A stretch of 64,000 bases of DNA from Marimicrobium sp913061115 (GTDB taxonomy: Bacteria > Pseudomonadota > Gammaproteobacteria > Pseudomonadales > Halieaceae), in contig NZ_CP159826.1 in the NCBI RefSeq assembly GCF_047729875.1, positions 1,488,001 to 1,552,000 on the forward strand. Reading direction: 5' to 3'. The stretch's first letter is position 1. Every line of letters begins with the position of its first letter. The notes under the pieces are model-generated. The model saw only the letters and a list, made by a program, of their open reading frames with translations, was not told the DNA's origin and ran no database searches. Shown one piece after another: positions 9,721 through 18,766 of this stretch. Both the position numbers and the translations under genes were made by a program.

Positions 9721-10167
9721 ATGTCCGACATTAACCCCGCTATCCGCCGTGTTCGCTCTCTTGCTGAAAGTGAAATCACGACGTTACTGAGCAACCTTGC
9801 CAGCCCTGTGCGGCTGGCATCGCAGTCGCCGAACGGCTTCCCGCTGATTTCCACACTGTGGGCTATCTACGAAGACGGTATTTTTTGGTGTATCACGCAA
9901 CACCGCACGTTGTTGCGCCGCAATCTGGCGGCCAACCCGCGCTGCGCGTTTGAGATCGCGCTCGACGGTCAGCGCTTTAAGCTGTTGCGTGGCCAGGGGC
10001 TTGCATCGCTCGATCTCGCAGACGGTGGACGTATGACCGAATGCATAATCAACCGTTATTTAACCGATCCGAACGGACCGATTGCTACCGGCATGCGCAA
10101 GCAGGTCCTCACTGAATATGCCATTGCTATCCGGCCGCGGTGGGTGCGCGGGCAGGGCACGCGATGA
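9721..10167 (+). CDS. Pyridoxamine 5'-phosphate oxidase-like flavin-binding protein
   Basis: Split-barrel FMN- or F420-binding fold of the PNPOx-like superfamily. The hallmark region GFPLISTLWAIYEDGIFW and the following ITQHRTLLRRNLAANPRCAFEI match the barrel strands and the cofactor-contacting Arg-rich turn. At 148 aa it is the size of the general-stress or uncharacterised members, not of true PdxH (about 215 aa), and it lacks the C-terminal PdxH dimer segment. The start follows directly after a 46-base AT-rich intergenic region. Redox substrate unknown. Confidence 0.82.
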   Translation: MSDINPAIRRVRSLAESEITTLLSNLASPVRLASQSPNGFPLISTLWAIYEDGIFWCITQHRTLLRRNLAANPRCAFEIALDGQRFKLLRGQGLASLDLADGGRMTECIINRYLTDPNGPIATGMRKQVLTEYAIAIRPRWVRGQGTR

Positions 10168-10267
10168 AGATTGAGGGGGTTCTAGCCGTGCTCTGAAGAG
10201 GTCTAATGTCTGGGCATCTTGCTGGATGGCAACTCGATCACCAACGCGAATACAGTCTCGGCAATCA

Positions 10268-10290
10268 CAGGCAATAAAAAGCCCCGACAT
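10268..10290 (-). terminator. Rho-independent terminator of the PEP-CTERM gene
   Basis: On the minus strand agccccg-catgt-cggggct forms a 7-bp GC-rich stem and is followed by TTTTT. It lies about 26 bases after the stop codon of the PEP-CTERM gene. Confidence 0.85.
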
Positions 10291-10315
10291 GCGGGGCTGT
10301 AGACAAGGGCTACGT

Positions 10316-10873
10316 CTACGCTTTTTTGCGTCGAGCTATCCCAAATAATCCGAGTATCGCTGAACCGAACAGCCAAGCTGCGGCGGGGATAGGCACTGCT
10401 GATGGGGGCTCAACCAAAACGTTAATCTCTCCTGTTGCAGCGCTGTCGTCCTGATACCACCATGCTGCATATTTATCGACCTCTGCTTCGGCATAGACAT
10501 CATAGCTAGTGCCAATGGCCAACCAAGAAACATCGAATGTACGATTGACTGCTTTAGCTGCCTCTTCTGCACTGGTAACCGCGAAATTGAAGGCCCACAA
10601 CTCAGTATCCGAGAAATACCCGTCATTGTCATAGACCCACAATTCGACCTCATCACCTGCGTTCAGGACATGGTCGACTTCTGTGATAGCAACGGTTAGG
10701 GTCCCCCAGACAGCATCGAGACCTTCAGTAATGGTATCGGATATAGTCAGCGTAATCGTCAGATCATCATCAGTGTCACTGACAGTGGCTGCCTGTGCCG
10801 ACACAGCAAGTAAAGAACACAATAGGGTCGCTGCAATAGCCAAGCCAAAATTTCGTAATTTGAATCTATTCAT
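10316..10873 (-). CDS. PEP-CTERM sorting-domain protein
   Basis: Exported surface or matrix protein of unknown role. A signal peptide (residues 1-28, ending SAQA) is followed by a beta-rich domain of about 125 residues and a C-terminal sorting tail: VPIPAAAWLFGSAILGLFGI then RRKKA. This P-x-P plus hydrophobic helix plus basic end is the PEP-CTERM signal cleaved by exosortase (EpsH/XrtA), typical of bacteria making extracellular polysaccharide. No exosortase is in the window. A sigma-54 promoter lies upstream at 11011-11027 and a strong terminator follows, so it is a single-gene unit. Confidence 0.9.
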   Translation of the reverse strand: MNRFKLRNFGLAIAATLLCSLLAVSAQAATVSDTDDDLTITLTISDTITEGLDAVWGTLTVAITEVDHVLNAGDEVELWVYDNDGYFSDTELWAFNFAVTSAEEAAKAVNRTFDVSWLAIGTSYDVYAEAEVDKYAAWWYQDDSAATGEINVLVEPPSAVPIPAAAWLFGSAILGLFGIARRKKA

Positions 10874-11010
10874 AGTGGAGACTCCACGTGATTAATTCTT
10901 CTTATATATTTAGCCCTTCGGGTTTTCACTCAACGGTTGAGAGAACGCTCAAAATGCTCAAGTTGTACCCAAATGTCACAACCGACTAGTGAATACGTAA
11001 TTGATGTAAC

Positions 11011-11027
11011 TGCAAATGACATGCCAA
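11011..11027 (-). promoter_or_regulatory. Sigma-54 (RpoN) promoter for the PEP-CTERM gene
   Basis: On the minus strand TTGGCATGTCATTTGCA matches the sigma-54 consensus TGGCAyr-N4-TTGCa. The invariant GG (11025-11024) and GC (11013-11012) are exactly 10 bases apart. Predicted transcription start is near 11000, giving a leader of about 127 nt before the ATG at 10873. RpoN-dependent expression of PEP-CTERM genes, with the PrsK/PrsR two-component system, is described in other bacteria. Confidence 0.8.
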
Positions 11028-11090
11028 ATAATAGAAAATGTAATGTTTTCAATGATTAAAGCCAATATGGCCTTTTCGCAATACGCCCAA

Positions 11091-11109
11091 GTGTAAAATA
11101 TCCTGACAC
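11091..11109. promoter_or_regulatory. Partly palindromic 19-bp site, copy 1
   Basis: gtgtaaaatatcctgacac. It matches the second site at 11248-11266 at 17 of 19 positions. The pair lies in the region between the PEP-CTERM gene and the cytochrome-like gene. Candidate transcription-factor operator; regulator unknown. Confidence 0.5.
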
Positions 11110-11247
11110 GTAAAGCGGGTCAGGAGAGCAACGCCTTGGAAGGTTTTCTAGGGTAAGTGAAGCATTAGTACTCTCAAGCCACTGAATTATATGTATTATT
11201 TTGAATTCGAGGGGGCACTCGTATCGCTTCTCATGCGACCGTTTCGA

Positions 11248-11266
11248 GTGTAAAATATCTTTACAC
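11248..11266. promoter_or_regulatory. Perfect palindromic 19-bp site, copy 2
   Basis: gtgtaaa-atatc-tttacac, with 7-bp perfect arms. It starts 157 bp (about 15 helical turns) from copy 1 and lies 128 bp before the ATG of the downstream gene. Candidate operator controlling that gene. Confidence 0.55.
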
Positions 11267-11359
11267 CGTCATTGCCAAGAGCAGCCGGCCGATAGTATCG
11301 TGATCAGGCGTATACAGGGTTGACCATGCATTAAATGGGCCGCGCTTGGATGCGGCGGG

Positions 11360-11386
11360 AAATAAAGAAAATAAAGAAAATAAAGG
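11360..11386 (+). repeat. Three tandem 9-bp units spanning the ribosome-binding site
   Basis: The unit aaataaaga occurs three times, the last ending in aaagg and so forming the Shine-Dalgarno for the ATG at 11394. Slippage here would not shift a frame but would change the leader length. Confidence 0.7.
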
Positions 11387-11393
11387 AAATACC

Positions 11394-14363
11394 ATGCCAG
11401 CCACAAAAGCCACAAAAGCTAATGTTAGGAGCATAATGACCCTGATGCGTCGATCTGCGACGTGTTTCGTGTTGCTGTTCAGCGCGATATTGACAGTGGT
11501 GCCGACGATGGCCGTGGCGGCGGTGGATTTCATCACCTTCGAGGCTGGCCCGGTCAGGCCGGTGGCACTGACCCCCGACGGTAACACACTGCTGGCGGTC
11601 AACACGCCAGACAACCACCTTGAAATCTTCTCTATCACGGACGGAGCGCTGACCAAAACCGCATCGGTGCCTGTAGGTATGGAGCCGGTTTCCGTGGTGG
11701 CGCGTAACAATAGCGAAGTATGGGTTGTCAATTTTCTTTCCGACAGTGTGAGCATTGTTGATCTTACCGTCAACCCACCGCAAGTCGTGCGCACACTGCT
11801 GGTAGGCGATGAGCCACGAGATATTCAGTTTGCCGGCACAGGCGACATTGACCGAGCATTTATTGCCACTTCACACAGAGGCCAGCACCGTGAGCATCCC
11901 TCAATTGCTACTGTGCCGGGTGCGGGTGATCCCGGACTTCTCACCCCGAGTATAGGGCGTCTAGACGTTTGGGTGTTTGACGCTAACAATCCAGGTCCGT
12001 CAGTCGGTGGGAACCCCATCGAAATACTCAGTTTTTATTCAGATAGTCCCCGGCCGCTAGTGGTAACGCCGGATCGGACTACCGTCTACGTCGCGGCTTT
12101 TTTCTCCGGCAACCAGACCGCCGTTGTCGGCGCAGGTCAGGTTCAGAGCAATGCACCGGGGCCGAGCACCGACGCAGATGGTGTGCCGCGTCCTTCTGTT
12201 GGCGCTATCGTAAACTTTAATGGCTCGGCGTGGCTTGATGCCGATGGGACGGATTGGAGTAGTTTTGTCAATTACGATCTTCCCGATTTAGACGTATTCG
12301 CTTTCAACGCCAACACCTTAGATACCGTTGCGGAATATAAAAGTGTCGGCACCTTAAATTTTAATATGGCCATTAACCCTGTGACGAACAAGGTCTATGT
12401 GAGCAACACTGATGCACATAACGAAATCATTTTTGAGGGCCCCGGCATTCACGGCGGCAGTACCGTTCAGGGGCAGGCCTATAAAAGCCGCATCACGGTA
12501 ATCAATCCTGCTAATGGTGGCGTGAGTCCCAAGCACCTTAATCAACACATTGATTACAGTATGCTGCATACAGATGATGACGCGGACCATGCCGCTATCG
12601 AGGCACAGAAAGCTCATAGTCTTGCGACACCGCTGGAGATGGTGGTGTCCAGTGATGGCGCGACAATATACATGGCGGCCTATGGTTCTGCGAAAGTGGC
12701 GGTGTTTAATGCGGCGGACATAGAGGATGTAAACTTTGCGACAAATTTCGATCCCACGGCGAAAAGCGCTGACTACATCTCTACCGGGGGTGGGCCTGCC
12801 GGTATAGCCCTCGATGAAAATAATAATCAGCTGTACGTGTTAACTCGATTCGCAAACCAGATTGAGATTATTGACTTGACGAATAATAGCATTGTTGCGA
12901 CGCATTCCCTGCACAACCCCGAGCCACAATCCGTAGTCGATGGACGTCAGTTTTTGTACGACGCTAATGCAACCTCGGGTAATGGTGAAATGAATTGCGC
13001 CAGCTGCCACCCCTTTGGCGAATGGGACAAGTTGGTCTGGAATTTGGGTGACCCTGACCATGCGATTGCGATAAACACGAATAATGCTTCTCCCGCTCTA
13101 CCGCTGCCTATTGACGAGTTCATTCATGCCATGAAAGGCCCCATGGCAACGCAGTCGCTGCAGGGGCTGGCCGTTGCGGGTGGAATGCATTGGCGTGCCG
13201 ATCGGGGCAGTGGTCAGGCTGGTCTGGATCCGTGTAGTGAGCCAACCGGAGCGGACTGCTCGGAGGCACTCCAGTTTTTAAACTTTATTGGCGCTTTTGA
13301 GGGTCTTTCGGGTATGTGGGGTACGATCACCATGAGTGAAATGGTCGCGTTTAAAGATTTTGCGCTGCAGATTACCATCCCGCCGGGGCCAGTTCGTGCC
13401 TTGGACAACTCTTTGAATGCCGCGCAGCAAGATGGTGCGAATCGATTCCTCCTTTCTAATATGGACGGCCCGGCGTCCTGTGAAGGTTGTCATGAACTCG
13501 ACCCTGCACAAGGATTTTTTGGCACTAGTGGTGACCAAACGTTTGAGGGAGAGCCTCAGACCTTTAAGGTTCCCACGATGCGTAATATGTATAAAAAGGT
13601 CGGTAAGTTCGGGCACTCAACAACCTTGAATTCCGACACCAGTGGCACGCACCATGGTGACCAAATAGGCGGCATTGGATTTTTGCATGATGGGACAATA
13701 GACACTCTGGAGACCTTTGTTTCTTCACCGCTATTCACTCGTCTGAATGAACAGCAGGACCGCAACATGGCGCACTTCTCCTACGCATTTGACACTGATC
13801 TTGCTCCGATTGTGGGCCAGCAGGTGACGCTGACGGCCTTAAATGCGGTGTGGGCTAATCCGCGTATAGATCTGCTGGCTGCGCGCGCAGGGGCAATTTT
13901 TGAATCATTGATACTTGGCGGCACCGTCACTGAATGCGAGCTGGTGGTGAAGGGGAGCATGGCAGGTAAAGAGTTCGGGGCCGTTCGTCTGGCAAACGGG
14001 CAGTTCCGCACAGACACGGATGATGTCGTGTCTGATGCAGTCATTCGCGCTCTCGCCGTTACCGACGGTCCGGTCACTTACACCTGTGTTCCGCCTGGCT
14101 CTGGTACGCGTATGGGGATCAATCGTGACCGTGACAACTATCTGGATGGCTTGGACAACTGTCCCGCTGCTGCCAACAATGACCAGCAGGATTCTGATAG
14201 TGATGACGTCGGCGATGCGTGTGATCCGCTCTTCAACGACGGTGACTCTGACACCGTTCCAGATGCGATCGATAACTGTCCGTTAGTTCCTAACTCTGAT
14301 CAGACGGATACTAATAACGATGGCACGGGTGACGCTTGCACTAAGCCCGCTGGCTGCGAATAG
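11394..14363 (+). CDS. Exported YncE-like beta-propeller / c-type heme protein with thrombospondin type 3 calcium repeats
   Basis: A 989-aa periplasmic or surface protein. After the signal peptide (about residues 18-45) comes a seven-bladed-type propeller (roughly 50-510) with YncE-like phrases such as VVRTLLVGDEPRDIQF and TPLEMVVSSDGATIYMAAYG. Then come two c-heme motifs, CASCH near residue 535 and CEGCH near 696, in a region resembling di-heme cytochrome c peroxidase/MauG proteins. The C-terminus (about 915-985) has two calcium-binding repeats of the type DNCP...D.D.DGDACD. The ATG at 11394 is chosen for its AAAGG site; an in-frame TTG lies at 11346. Probable electron-transfer or substrate-oxidation role, not assignable further. 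Two palindromic sites upstream suggest regulation. Confidence 0.88.
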   Translation: MPATKATKANVRSIMTLMRRSATCFVLLFSAILTVVPTMAVAAVDFITFEAGPVRPVALTPDGNTLLAVNTPDNHLEIFSITDGALTKTASVPVGMEPVSVVARNNSEVWVVNFLSDSVSIVDLTVNPPQVVRTLLVGDEPRDIQFAGTGDIDRAFIATSHRGQHREHPSIATVPGAGDPGLLTPSIGRLDVWVFDANNPGPSVGGNPIEILSFYSDSPRPLVVTPDRTTVYVAAFFSGNQTAVVGAGQVQSNAPGPSTDADGVPRPSVGAIVNFNGSAWLDADGTDWSSFVNYDLPDLDVFAFNANTLDTVAEYKSVGTLNFNMAINPVTNKVYVSNTDAHNEIIFEGPGIHGGSTVQGQAYKSRITVINPANGGVSPKHLNQHIDYSMLHTDDDADHAAIEAQKAHSLATPLEMVVSSDGATIYMAAYGSAKVAVFNAADIEDVNFATNFDPTAKSADYISTGGGPAGIALDENNNQLYVLTRFANQIEIIDLTNNSIVATHSLHNPEPQSVVDGRQFLYDANATSGNGEMNCASCHPFGEWDKLVWNLGDPDHAIAINTNNASPALPLPIDEFIHAMKGPMATQSLQGLAVAGGMHWRADRGSGQAGLDPCSEPTGADCSEALQFLNFIGAFEGLSGMWGTITMSEMVAFKDFALQITIPPGPVRALDNSLNAAQQDGANRFLLSNMDGPASCEGCHELDPAQGFFGTSGDQTFEGEPQTFKVPTMRNMYKKVGKFGHSTTLNSDTSGTHHGDQIGGIGFLHDGTIDTLETFVSSPLFTRLNEQQDRNMAHFSYAFDTDLAPIVGQQVTLTALNAVWANPRIDLLAARAGAIFESLILGGTVTECELVVKGSMAGKEFGAVRLANGQFRTDTDDVVSDAVIRALAVTDGPVTYTCVPPGSGTRMGINRDRDNYLDGLDNCPAAANNDQQDSDSDDVGDACDPLFNDGDSDTVPDAIDNCPLVPNSDQTDTNNDGTGDACTKPAGCE

Positions 14364-14622
14364 CCTTGGCAAGCGGCTACGCGTAATCGATCATTTGCGC
14401 GTAGTCTCATTCCCTAAAAGCACAGACTTTCCTGCCACGAATTTTGTCCATCAATACGTTCTATGTGGCCCTGCCACGGTCAAACCGCCAGCACCCTCTG
14501 CTCCGCCCGCATGGATGAAAACCTCTGCAGTGATTGTTGCGACCACGATGATGTTCTGTAGCCTTATAAAATAACAGTATTCGGTGTCTAATCAGGCATG
14601 GAAAGTTTACGAGGAGTCGGCA

Positions 14623-15594
14623 ATGGAAATAGTGGTTAACATTCTCATCCCCATGTTCTTAATTATGCTTACCGGTTTTTTATGCATCCATTTTAAAATC
14701 TTGCCGCAAGAAACGCCGCATTTTTTAATTAGCTTTATCTTTAATGTTGCCGCACCCGCCCTCATTTTTATTGGCATGGCAACCGCGCCGCTGTCACAAA
14801 TTTTCCATTGGGATTTTATTTTTGCCACGATAATAGCGATTGCTATTTGTTTTTTCCCTTGGATGTTTTTTATTAAAAAGTGTTACCCCCAAAAATCCAC
14901 AGGGTTTGCCGCACTGATTGCTTATTCTGTCTCTCTAGGCAACTCAGCTTTTATTGGGCTGCCTATTTTGGTGCTAGTTGCGGGTAGCAAAGGGATGATT
15001 TTAGCGGTTGTCTCTTCGGTCATCGTAGTTTCAATTTTTATGCCGTCTGTTATTTATTTTATGAATAAAAGTATCAATAAGAATACCGAAAAAGTGAAAT
15101 ACGGTGTTTTGAAAGATGTCCTTAAGATCTTTAAAAACCCCATCGTATTGTCCGGCTTTTTAGGCATTCTATATTCAGCCGCAAATCTTCCAATGCCTGC
15201 GGTTGCAAAAAGTTATTTCACCACATTGGGTTCTGCTTTAGCACCGGTAGCTTTATTTGCCGTAGGAGCCGGAATTATGTGGGCTAATATAAAGGATTAT
15301 TGGAAAATTTTAAGCGTCATGTCATTTTTCAAAATGATCATATGTCCAGCAATTGCTTATCTAGTTGCAGTGCTGTTGCATTTAAATAATCTGGAAACTT
15401 TTGCTTTGGTGCTAATCGCAGCCGTTCCATCGCCAAAAACAGCCTATATATTGGCAGAAGAGTATAATTTTGAACCGGAACTAATGGCAGGACATATTGC
15501 GTTAACCACCGTCATAGGGGTTGTTACCATCTTTGGTCTTATTTTGTTTGCATCAAGTGTTGACCCGACCTTGTTTAAGGCACTGGCAGGTTAG
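14623..15594 (+). CDS. AEC-family (auxin efflux carrier-like) transporter
   Basis: Ten-helix membrane transporter of the AEC/BART superfamily; bacterial members usually move dicarboxylates such as malate or malonate. The two five-helix halves are visible, with the family-typical segments SVSLGNSAFIGLPIL and LIAAVPSPKTAYILAEEY. The GTG at 14584 opens the frame, but GAGGAG lies nine bases before the ATG at 14623, which I take as the start (323 aa). The coding sequence is more AT-rich than its neighbours, hinting at transfer. No adjacent metabolic genes reveal the substrate. Confidence 0.9.
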   Translation: MEIVVNILIPMFLIMLTGFLCIHFKILPQETPHFLISFIFNVAAPALIFIGMATAPLSQIFHWDFIFATIIAIAICFFPWMFFIKKCYPQKSTGFAALIAYSVSLGNSAFIGLPILVLVAGSKGMILAVVSSVIVVSIFMPSVIYFMNKSINKNTEKVKYGVLKDVLKIFKNPIVLSGFLGILYSAANLPMPAVAKSYFTTLGSALAPVALFAVGAGIMWANIKDYWKILSVMSFFKMIICPAIAYLVAVLLHLNNLETFALVLIAAVPSPKTAYILAEEYNFEPELMAGHIALTTVIGVVTIFGLILFASSVDPTLFKALAG

Positions 15595-15733
15595 AGGGTC
15601 TGTTGATCGGGCGATGAATACAGGCACACGTTAGCGATGCTGAATTAGATAAGCCTATCGAAAGTTAAAAGCAGAAAAGCTGTTAGGCGTCACGATACGA
15701 TGAGCGGCAGACATTACTTGCTGTGACTGCGAC

Positions 15734-16480
15734 CTAACGCGTGCCGTTGAGATTCCAGTCGTACTTGCGGTAGCTGATGTCAAATGCTTCTTGCGCTAGA
15801 AGGTCTGCCACTTCCTTGTTGTCGACCATAGGCGCCAAGTAGGCCTGCAGTGAGCCACCGGCAGCTACGAAATCCTCCTCAAACCATTTGAAGAGACTGG
15901 ACAGTTCTGCGTGCCGAGTGGCTGGGTTGAACTGGTTATGTTTCGGATTGTTGATGAAGCCCATTGCGGCCACGGTAAGTTGCTGATTTAGGTGTTGCGC
16001 CGTGTAAGCTTCAGATTGCAAAATCGGGCAGGACTGGCTTGCGCACACAATCGCGAAGTGAATGCGCGGTTCCTGCAGCGGGCGAATCAGCTCGTGCTCC
16101 AGCACATGCAGGGTGATACGGTTTCCGGCTACGAGGTATCCGTCGCGTTTGAAATACACGTAGCGCCCCAGCATGGTGCTGGGCGAACTGCCATCGAGTA
16201 TGCCGCGGGCCGCAAGGATATTATAGGCGTTGATGTAGAAGGCCAGCTTTTTTTGCCGACCCATTTCACTGGTGTCAGCAGTGCCAATCTGATCTACCAG
16301 TGCATCAAAGCTTGGATTTTGCTGCCACTGGGTATAGTCCACGTCACCGTCGATGACCGCCTTGTTGAGTAGTGCGTCCCACGTTTCTAGGTCGAGCTCG
16401 GCGGCCGCTGGAAACGGCATAAACAGTAGGGCCACGAGCAGTATTTTTTGTACACTAAATCGAAGCGGTAATCTGAACAT
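15734..16480 (-). CDS. DUF547 domain exported protein
   Basis: Signal peptide at residues 1-27 (ending FPAAA) followed by the DUF547 domain. Recognisable phrases are KKLAFYINAYNILAARGIL, RITLHVLEHELIRP and IHFAIVCASQSCPIL, which contain the conserved Asn-Ala-Tyr-Asn and Cys-X-S-C-P residues of the family. Function of DUF547 is not established. The ATG at 16480 has AGGAG eight bases upstream, which decides it over 16501. Divergent from the DUF1499 lipoprotein 50 bases away. Confidence 0.92.
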   Translation of the reverse strand: MFRLPLRFSVQKILLVALLFMPFPAAAELDLETWDALLNKAVIDGDVDYTQWQQNPSFDALVDQIGTADTSEMGRQKKLAFYINAYNILAARGILDGSSPSTMLGRYVYFKRDGYLVAGNRITLHVLEHELIRPLQEPRIHFAIVCASQSCPILQSEAYTAQHLNQQLTVAAMGFINNPKHNQFNPATRHAELSSLFKWFEEDFVAAGGSLQAYLAPMVDNKEVADLLAQEAFDISYRKYDWNLNGTR

Positions 16481-16530
16481 AATTGAAACTCCTAATATCA
16501 CTCTGCAGAGGAAACCGTTAAAGTAATGCT

Positions 16531-16977
16531 ATGAAAAAACGACACCTTTGTATTCCTTTGTTAACGATTATCTTGGCTGGTTGCACTAGTGCGCCGGAAC
16601 AACCGGGCGCCGATACGGTATTGCCTCCTTGCGGGATGCTGCCGAACTGTGTCAACAGCTACAGTGGCACCGGTGGCAGCGCTATTGCACCCCTGCAGGC
16701 CACAACTGAACAGTGGCAAGCGCTTAAGCGATGGCTGGCGCAACAGGACAATTGGACGATTACGGAGGAGACACCCGATTTCTTGCAGGCTGTAGTCAAA
16801 ACCCCGCTGATGCAGTTCCGTGATGACGTGCAGCTGGTGTTTGACCGACAGGCTGGTGAACTCCAGGTGCGCTCGTCTTCTCGGCTCGGAATCAGCGATA
16901 TGGGGGCCAATCGGAGACGCATAGAGAGTTTGCGAACTCATTTGGCCAGTGAAGCTGCTGCTGCGGCCGCCGATTGA
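16531..16977 (+). CDS. DUF1499 family lipoprotein
   Basis: Short lipoprotein signal with lipobox LAGC (Cys at residue 18). The DUF1499 hallmarks follow: PPCGMLPNCVNSYS near residues 32-45 (Pro-Asn-Cys-Val) and VQLVFDRQAGELQVRSSSRLGISDMGANRRRIESL in the C-terminal half. The tail is Ala-rich. The family has no known biochemical function. Divergently transcribed from the DUF547 gene; the shared 50-base gap leaves little room for separate promoters. Confidence 0.92.
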   Translation: MKKRHLCIPLLTIILAGCTSAPEQPGADTVLPPCGMLPNCVNSYSGTGGSAIAPLQATTEQWQALKRWLAQQDNWTITEETPDFLQAVVKTPLMQFRDDVQLVFDRQAGELQVRSSSRLGISDMGANRRRIESLRTHLASEAAAAAAD

Positions 16978-16995
16978 CGCTGTTTATGCACTTGG

Positions 16996-17649
16996 CTAGC
17001 TGAGTGCCGTTCCCATGGTGTTGATCATCTCCAGTACCGTATCCAGGCGCACTTGCGCGCTGGTCATTTCTAGTAGTGCCTGCGAAGTCTCCGGTGGCAT
17101 ACCCAGCAGTCCAGCCACGGCGAAGCTGAACGTCTGCGCCGGCATCGCTTGCCAGTGAACGCTATTGAGCATGTCCTGAGCGTCCTCATTGCCGTGGGTC
17201 ACTGCCAGCAGTCGCTGTAAGATTTTCGATTGGCTTTGTTGCAATGTGAGTTCGCCAGTTTCGTCGAGAGCCTCGTCCAAAAGTTCTTCGCAGGCCCATA
17301 TGCCAAACGGGAGCGTCTGTTTTTCCTCGCCCAGTTTAAGGCGTATCGTGTTGTCTACCTGAATTAGCATCCGTCCATCTTCCAGTTCCTCCAGCAGTTC
17401 CACAGGGCCGGCGGAAAAGATGCCTTGGGGCTTATAGGTGGTCTGATTACTGTTGAGTGCTTCCTCGACCGTTTGTTCACGGTCTTTGCGGTGCAGTACT
17501 TTTTCGGTATGACAAACGCCCATCAGCAAATTTTGATCGATACAGTGGCGCACCATCTGGCGATAGCGAGGCTCGAACACATGCAAAGAGCAGGGGACCC
17601 CGGGGAAGTTTACGGAGCTGGGGATCGGGAACAGGGCAACATCTGGCAT
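16996..17649 (-). CDS. LON peptidase substrate-binding domain protein (Lon N-terminal-like)
   Basis: Stand-alone homologue of the N-terminal domain of Lon protease, without ATPase or protease domains. The opening ALFPIPSSVNFPGVPCSLHVFEPRYRQMV is the diagnostic start of this domain (ALFPL...P...LPLHIFEPRYRxM in the family). Length of 217 aa is standard. GGAG sits eight bases before the ATG. Probably a cytoplasmic adaptor or substrate binder; actual role unknown. Confidence 0.92.
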   Translation of the reverse strand: MPDVALFPIPSSVNFPGVPCSLHVFEPRYRQMVRHCIDQNLLMGVCHTEKVLHRKDREQTVEEALNSNQTTYKPQGIFSAGPVELLEELEDGRMLIQVDNTIRLKLGEEKQTLPFGIWACEELLDEALDETGELTLQQSQSKILQRLLAVTHGNEDAQDMLNSVHWQAMPAQTFSFAVAGLLGMPPETSQALLEMTSAQVRLDTVLEMINTMGTALS

Positions 17650-17780
17650 AGGCTTACTCCAAGAGATATCAAATATTATACGTTAGCACCGCGGGAACGG
17701 ATTAGCAGGCAGGGCGGCGAGTTTCTGTTTCACATGGAAGATAGCAGTGAACGGGCGATGCGGTTTGCGCGCGTCTCAAA

Positions 17781-18632
17781 TCAACCGCGTTTCCTCAGTC
17801 TGGGAACAAGAGCCGGCGTGTTCTTCCTGTAAGTGATATAAGCCGGATCATTTCCCCAACGTCGATTGGCTTTGCGCTCGAGCAAGGGGATGCCGCTAAT
17901 GCGCACCAGCAACAGATAGACAAACAGGGGTGATACCAGTGTTAGATACTGCCCGCCATCCAATACGGGAAGCGTCAGCAACGCTATACCCGTCCACAGT
18001 ATGATCTCGCCAAAATAGTTGGGGTGCCGAGAAAGAGACCACAGGCCCGTAGTAATAAAGGTATCGCTACCGTGTGCCTGCCTGAACTGACGTTTCTGCC
18101 TATCGGCAATGACTTCAACGGCGAAGCCAGATAGCCAAAGTGCCATGGCAATACCATCAACGATATTCAACGGAACAGACCTGCCACTACTCAGTGCCGC
18201 GAGCGCCGCTCCAGCCGTCACCGTGACCCAAAGTCCCTGCAGCATCCAGGTGCGAAAAAAAAGTAGCGCCGAAGGTTTAATCTTATCAAAACGGGAGTCA
18301 CCGCCATCTCGCGCAATGCGACTGAAGAGAAAGCTCCCGAGCCGAGCAGCCCAAATGAGGATGAAGAATGCGATGAGCATTTGTCGGAAGTCAACCTCTC
18401 CACTGCACAGAAGAACCAGTGCGATCGCGCTGATATAGGTCAGACTGCCAATCAAATCGTAGTAACGCTCGGTCTGATACAGGAAGGCCGGTATAAAGCC
18501 CAGACCTTGAAGGGCGAAAATCCCCAACACGGCCCAAGCCATTACGGGCAGCGAGTAAAACATCAAGCCACCCCAGCTACCTGACCCTGTAATCACTAGG
18601 GCAATAATGGCAATGACGAAAAATGCTTTCAT
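17781..18632 (-). CDS. DUF1295 membrane protein (steroid 5-alpha-reductase/ICMT-like fold)
   Basis: Polytopic membrane protein with about seven hydrophobic segments. The conserved C-terminal block LSRHPNYFGEIILWTGIAL holds the RHPNYFGE motif shared with DUF1295 and NnrU/ICMT-type enzymes, which in characterised relatives binds NADPH or SAM. Length of 283 aa is in the normal range. The start has AGGTG shortly upstream. Reaction unknown; could be a lipid or terpenoid-modifying reductase or methyltransferase. Confidence 0.88.
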   Translation of the reverse strand: MKAFFVIAIIALVITGSGSWGGLMFYSLPVMAWAVLGIFALQGLGFIPAFLYQTERYYDLIGSLTYISAIALVLLCSGEVDFRQMLIAFFILIWAARLGSFLFSRIARDGGDSRFDKIKPSALLFFRTWMLQGLWVTVTAGAALAALSSGRSVPLNIVDGIAMALWLSGFAVEVIADRQKRQFRQAHGSDTFITTGLWSLSRHPNYFGEIILWTGIALLTLPVLDGGQYLTLVSPLFVYLLLVRISGIPLLERKANRRWGNDPAYITYRKNTPALVPRLRKRG

Positions 18633-18766
18633 TTACACCTCATCCAAAATGGTTGCAATGGCTACACCACACGCAGTCTGGTCTGGCTCTGCCATCAAGA
18701 ACGTGTGCTTCTCTCACGCTGGAATCTGCCGCCCAAGGGTTCGCGGTCGTCCCGTGTGCTGGATCT

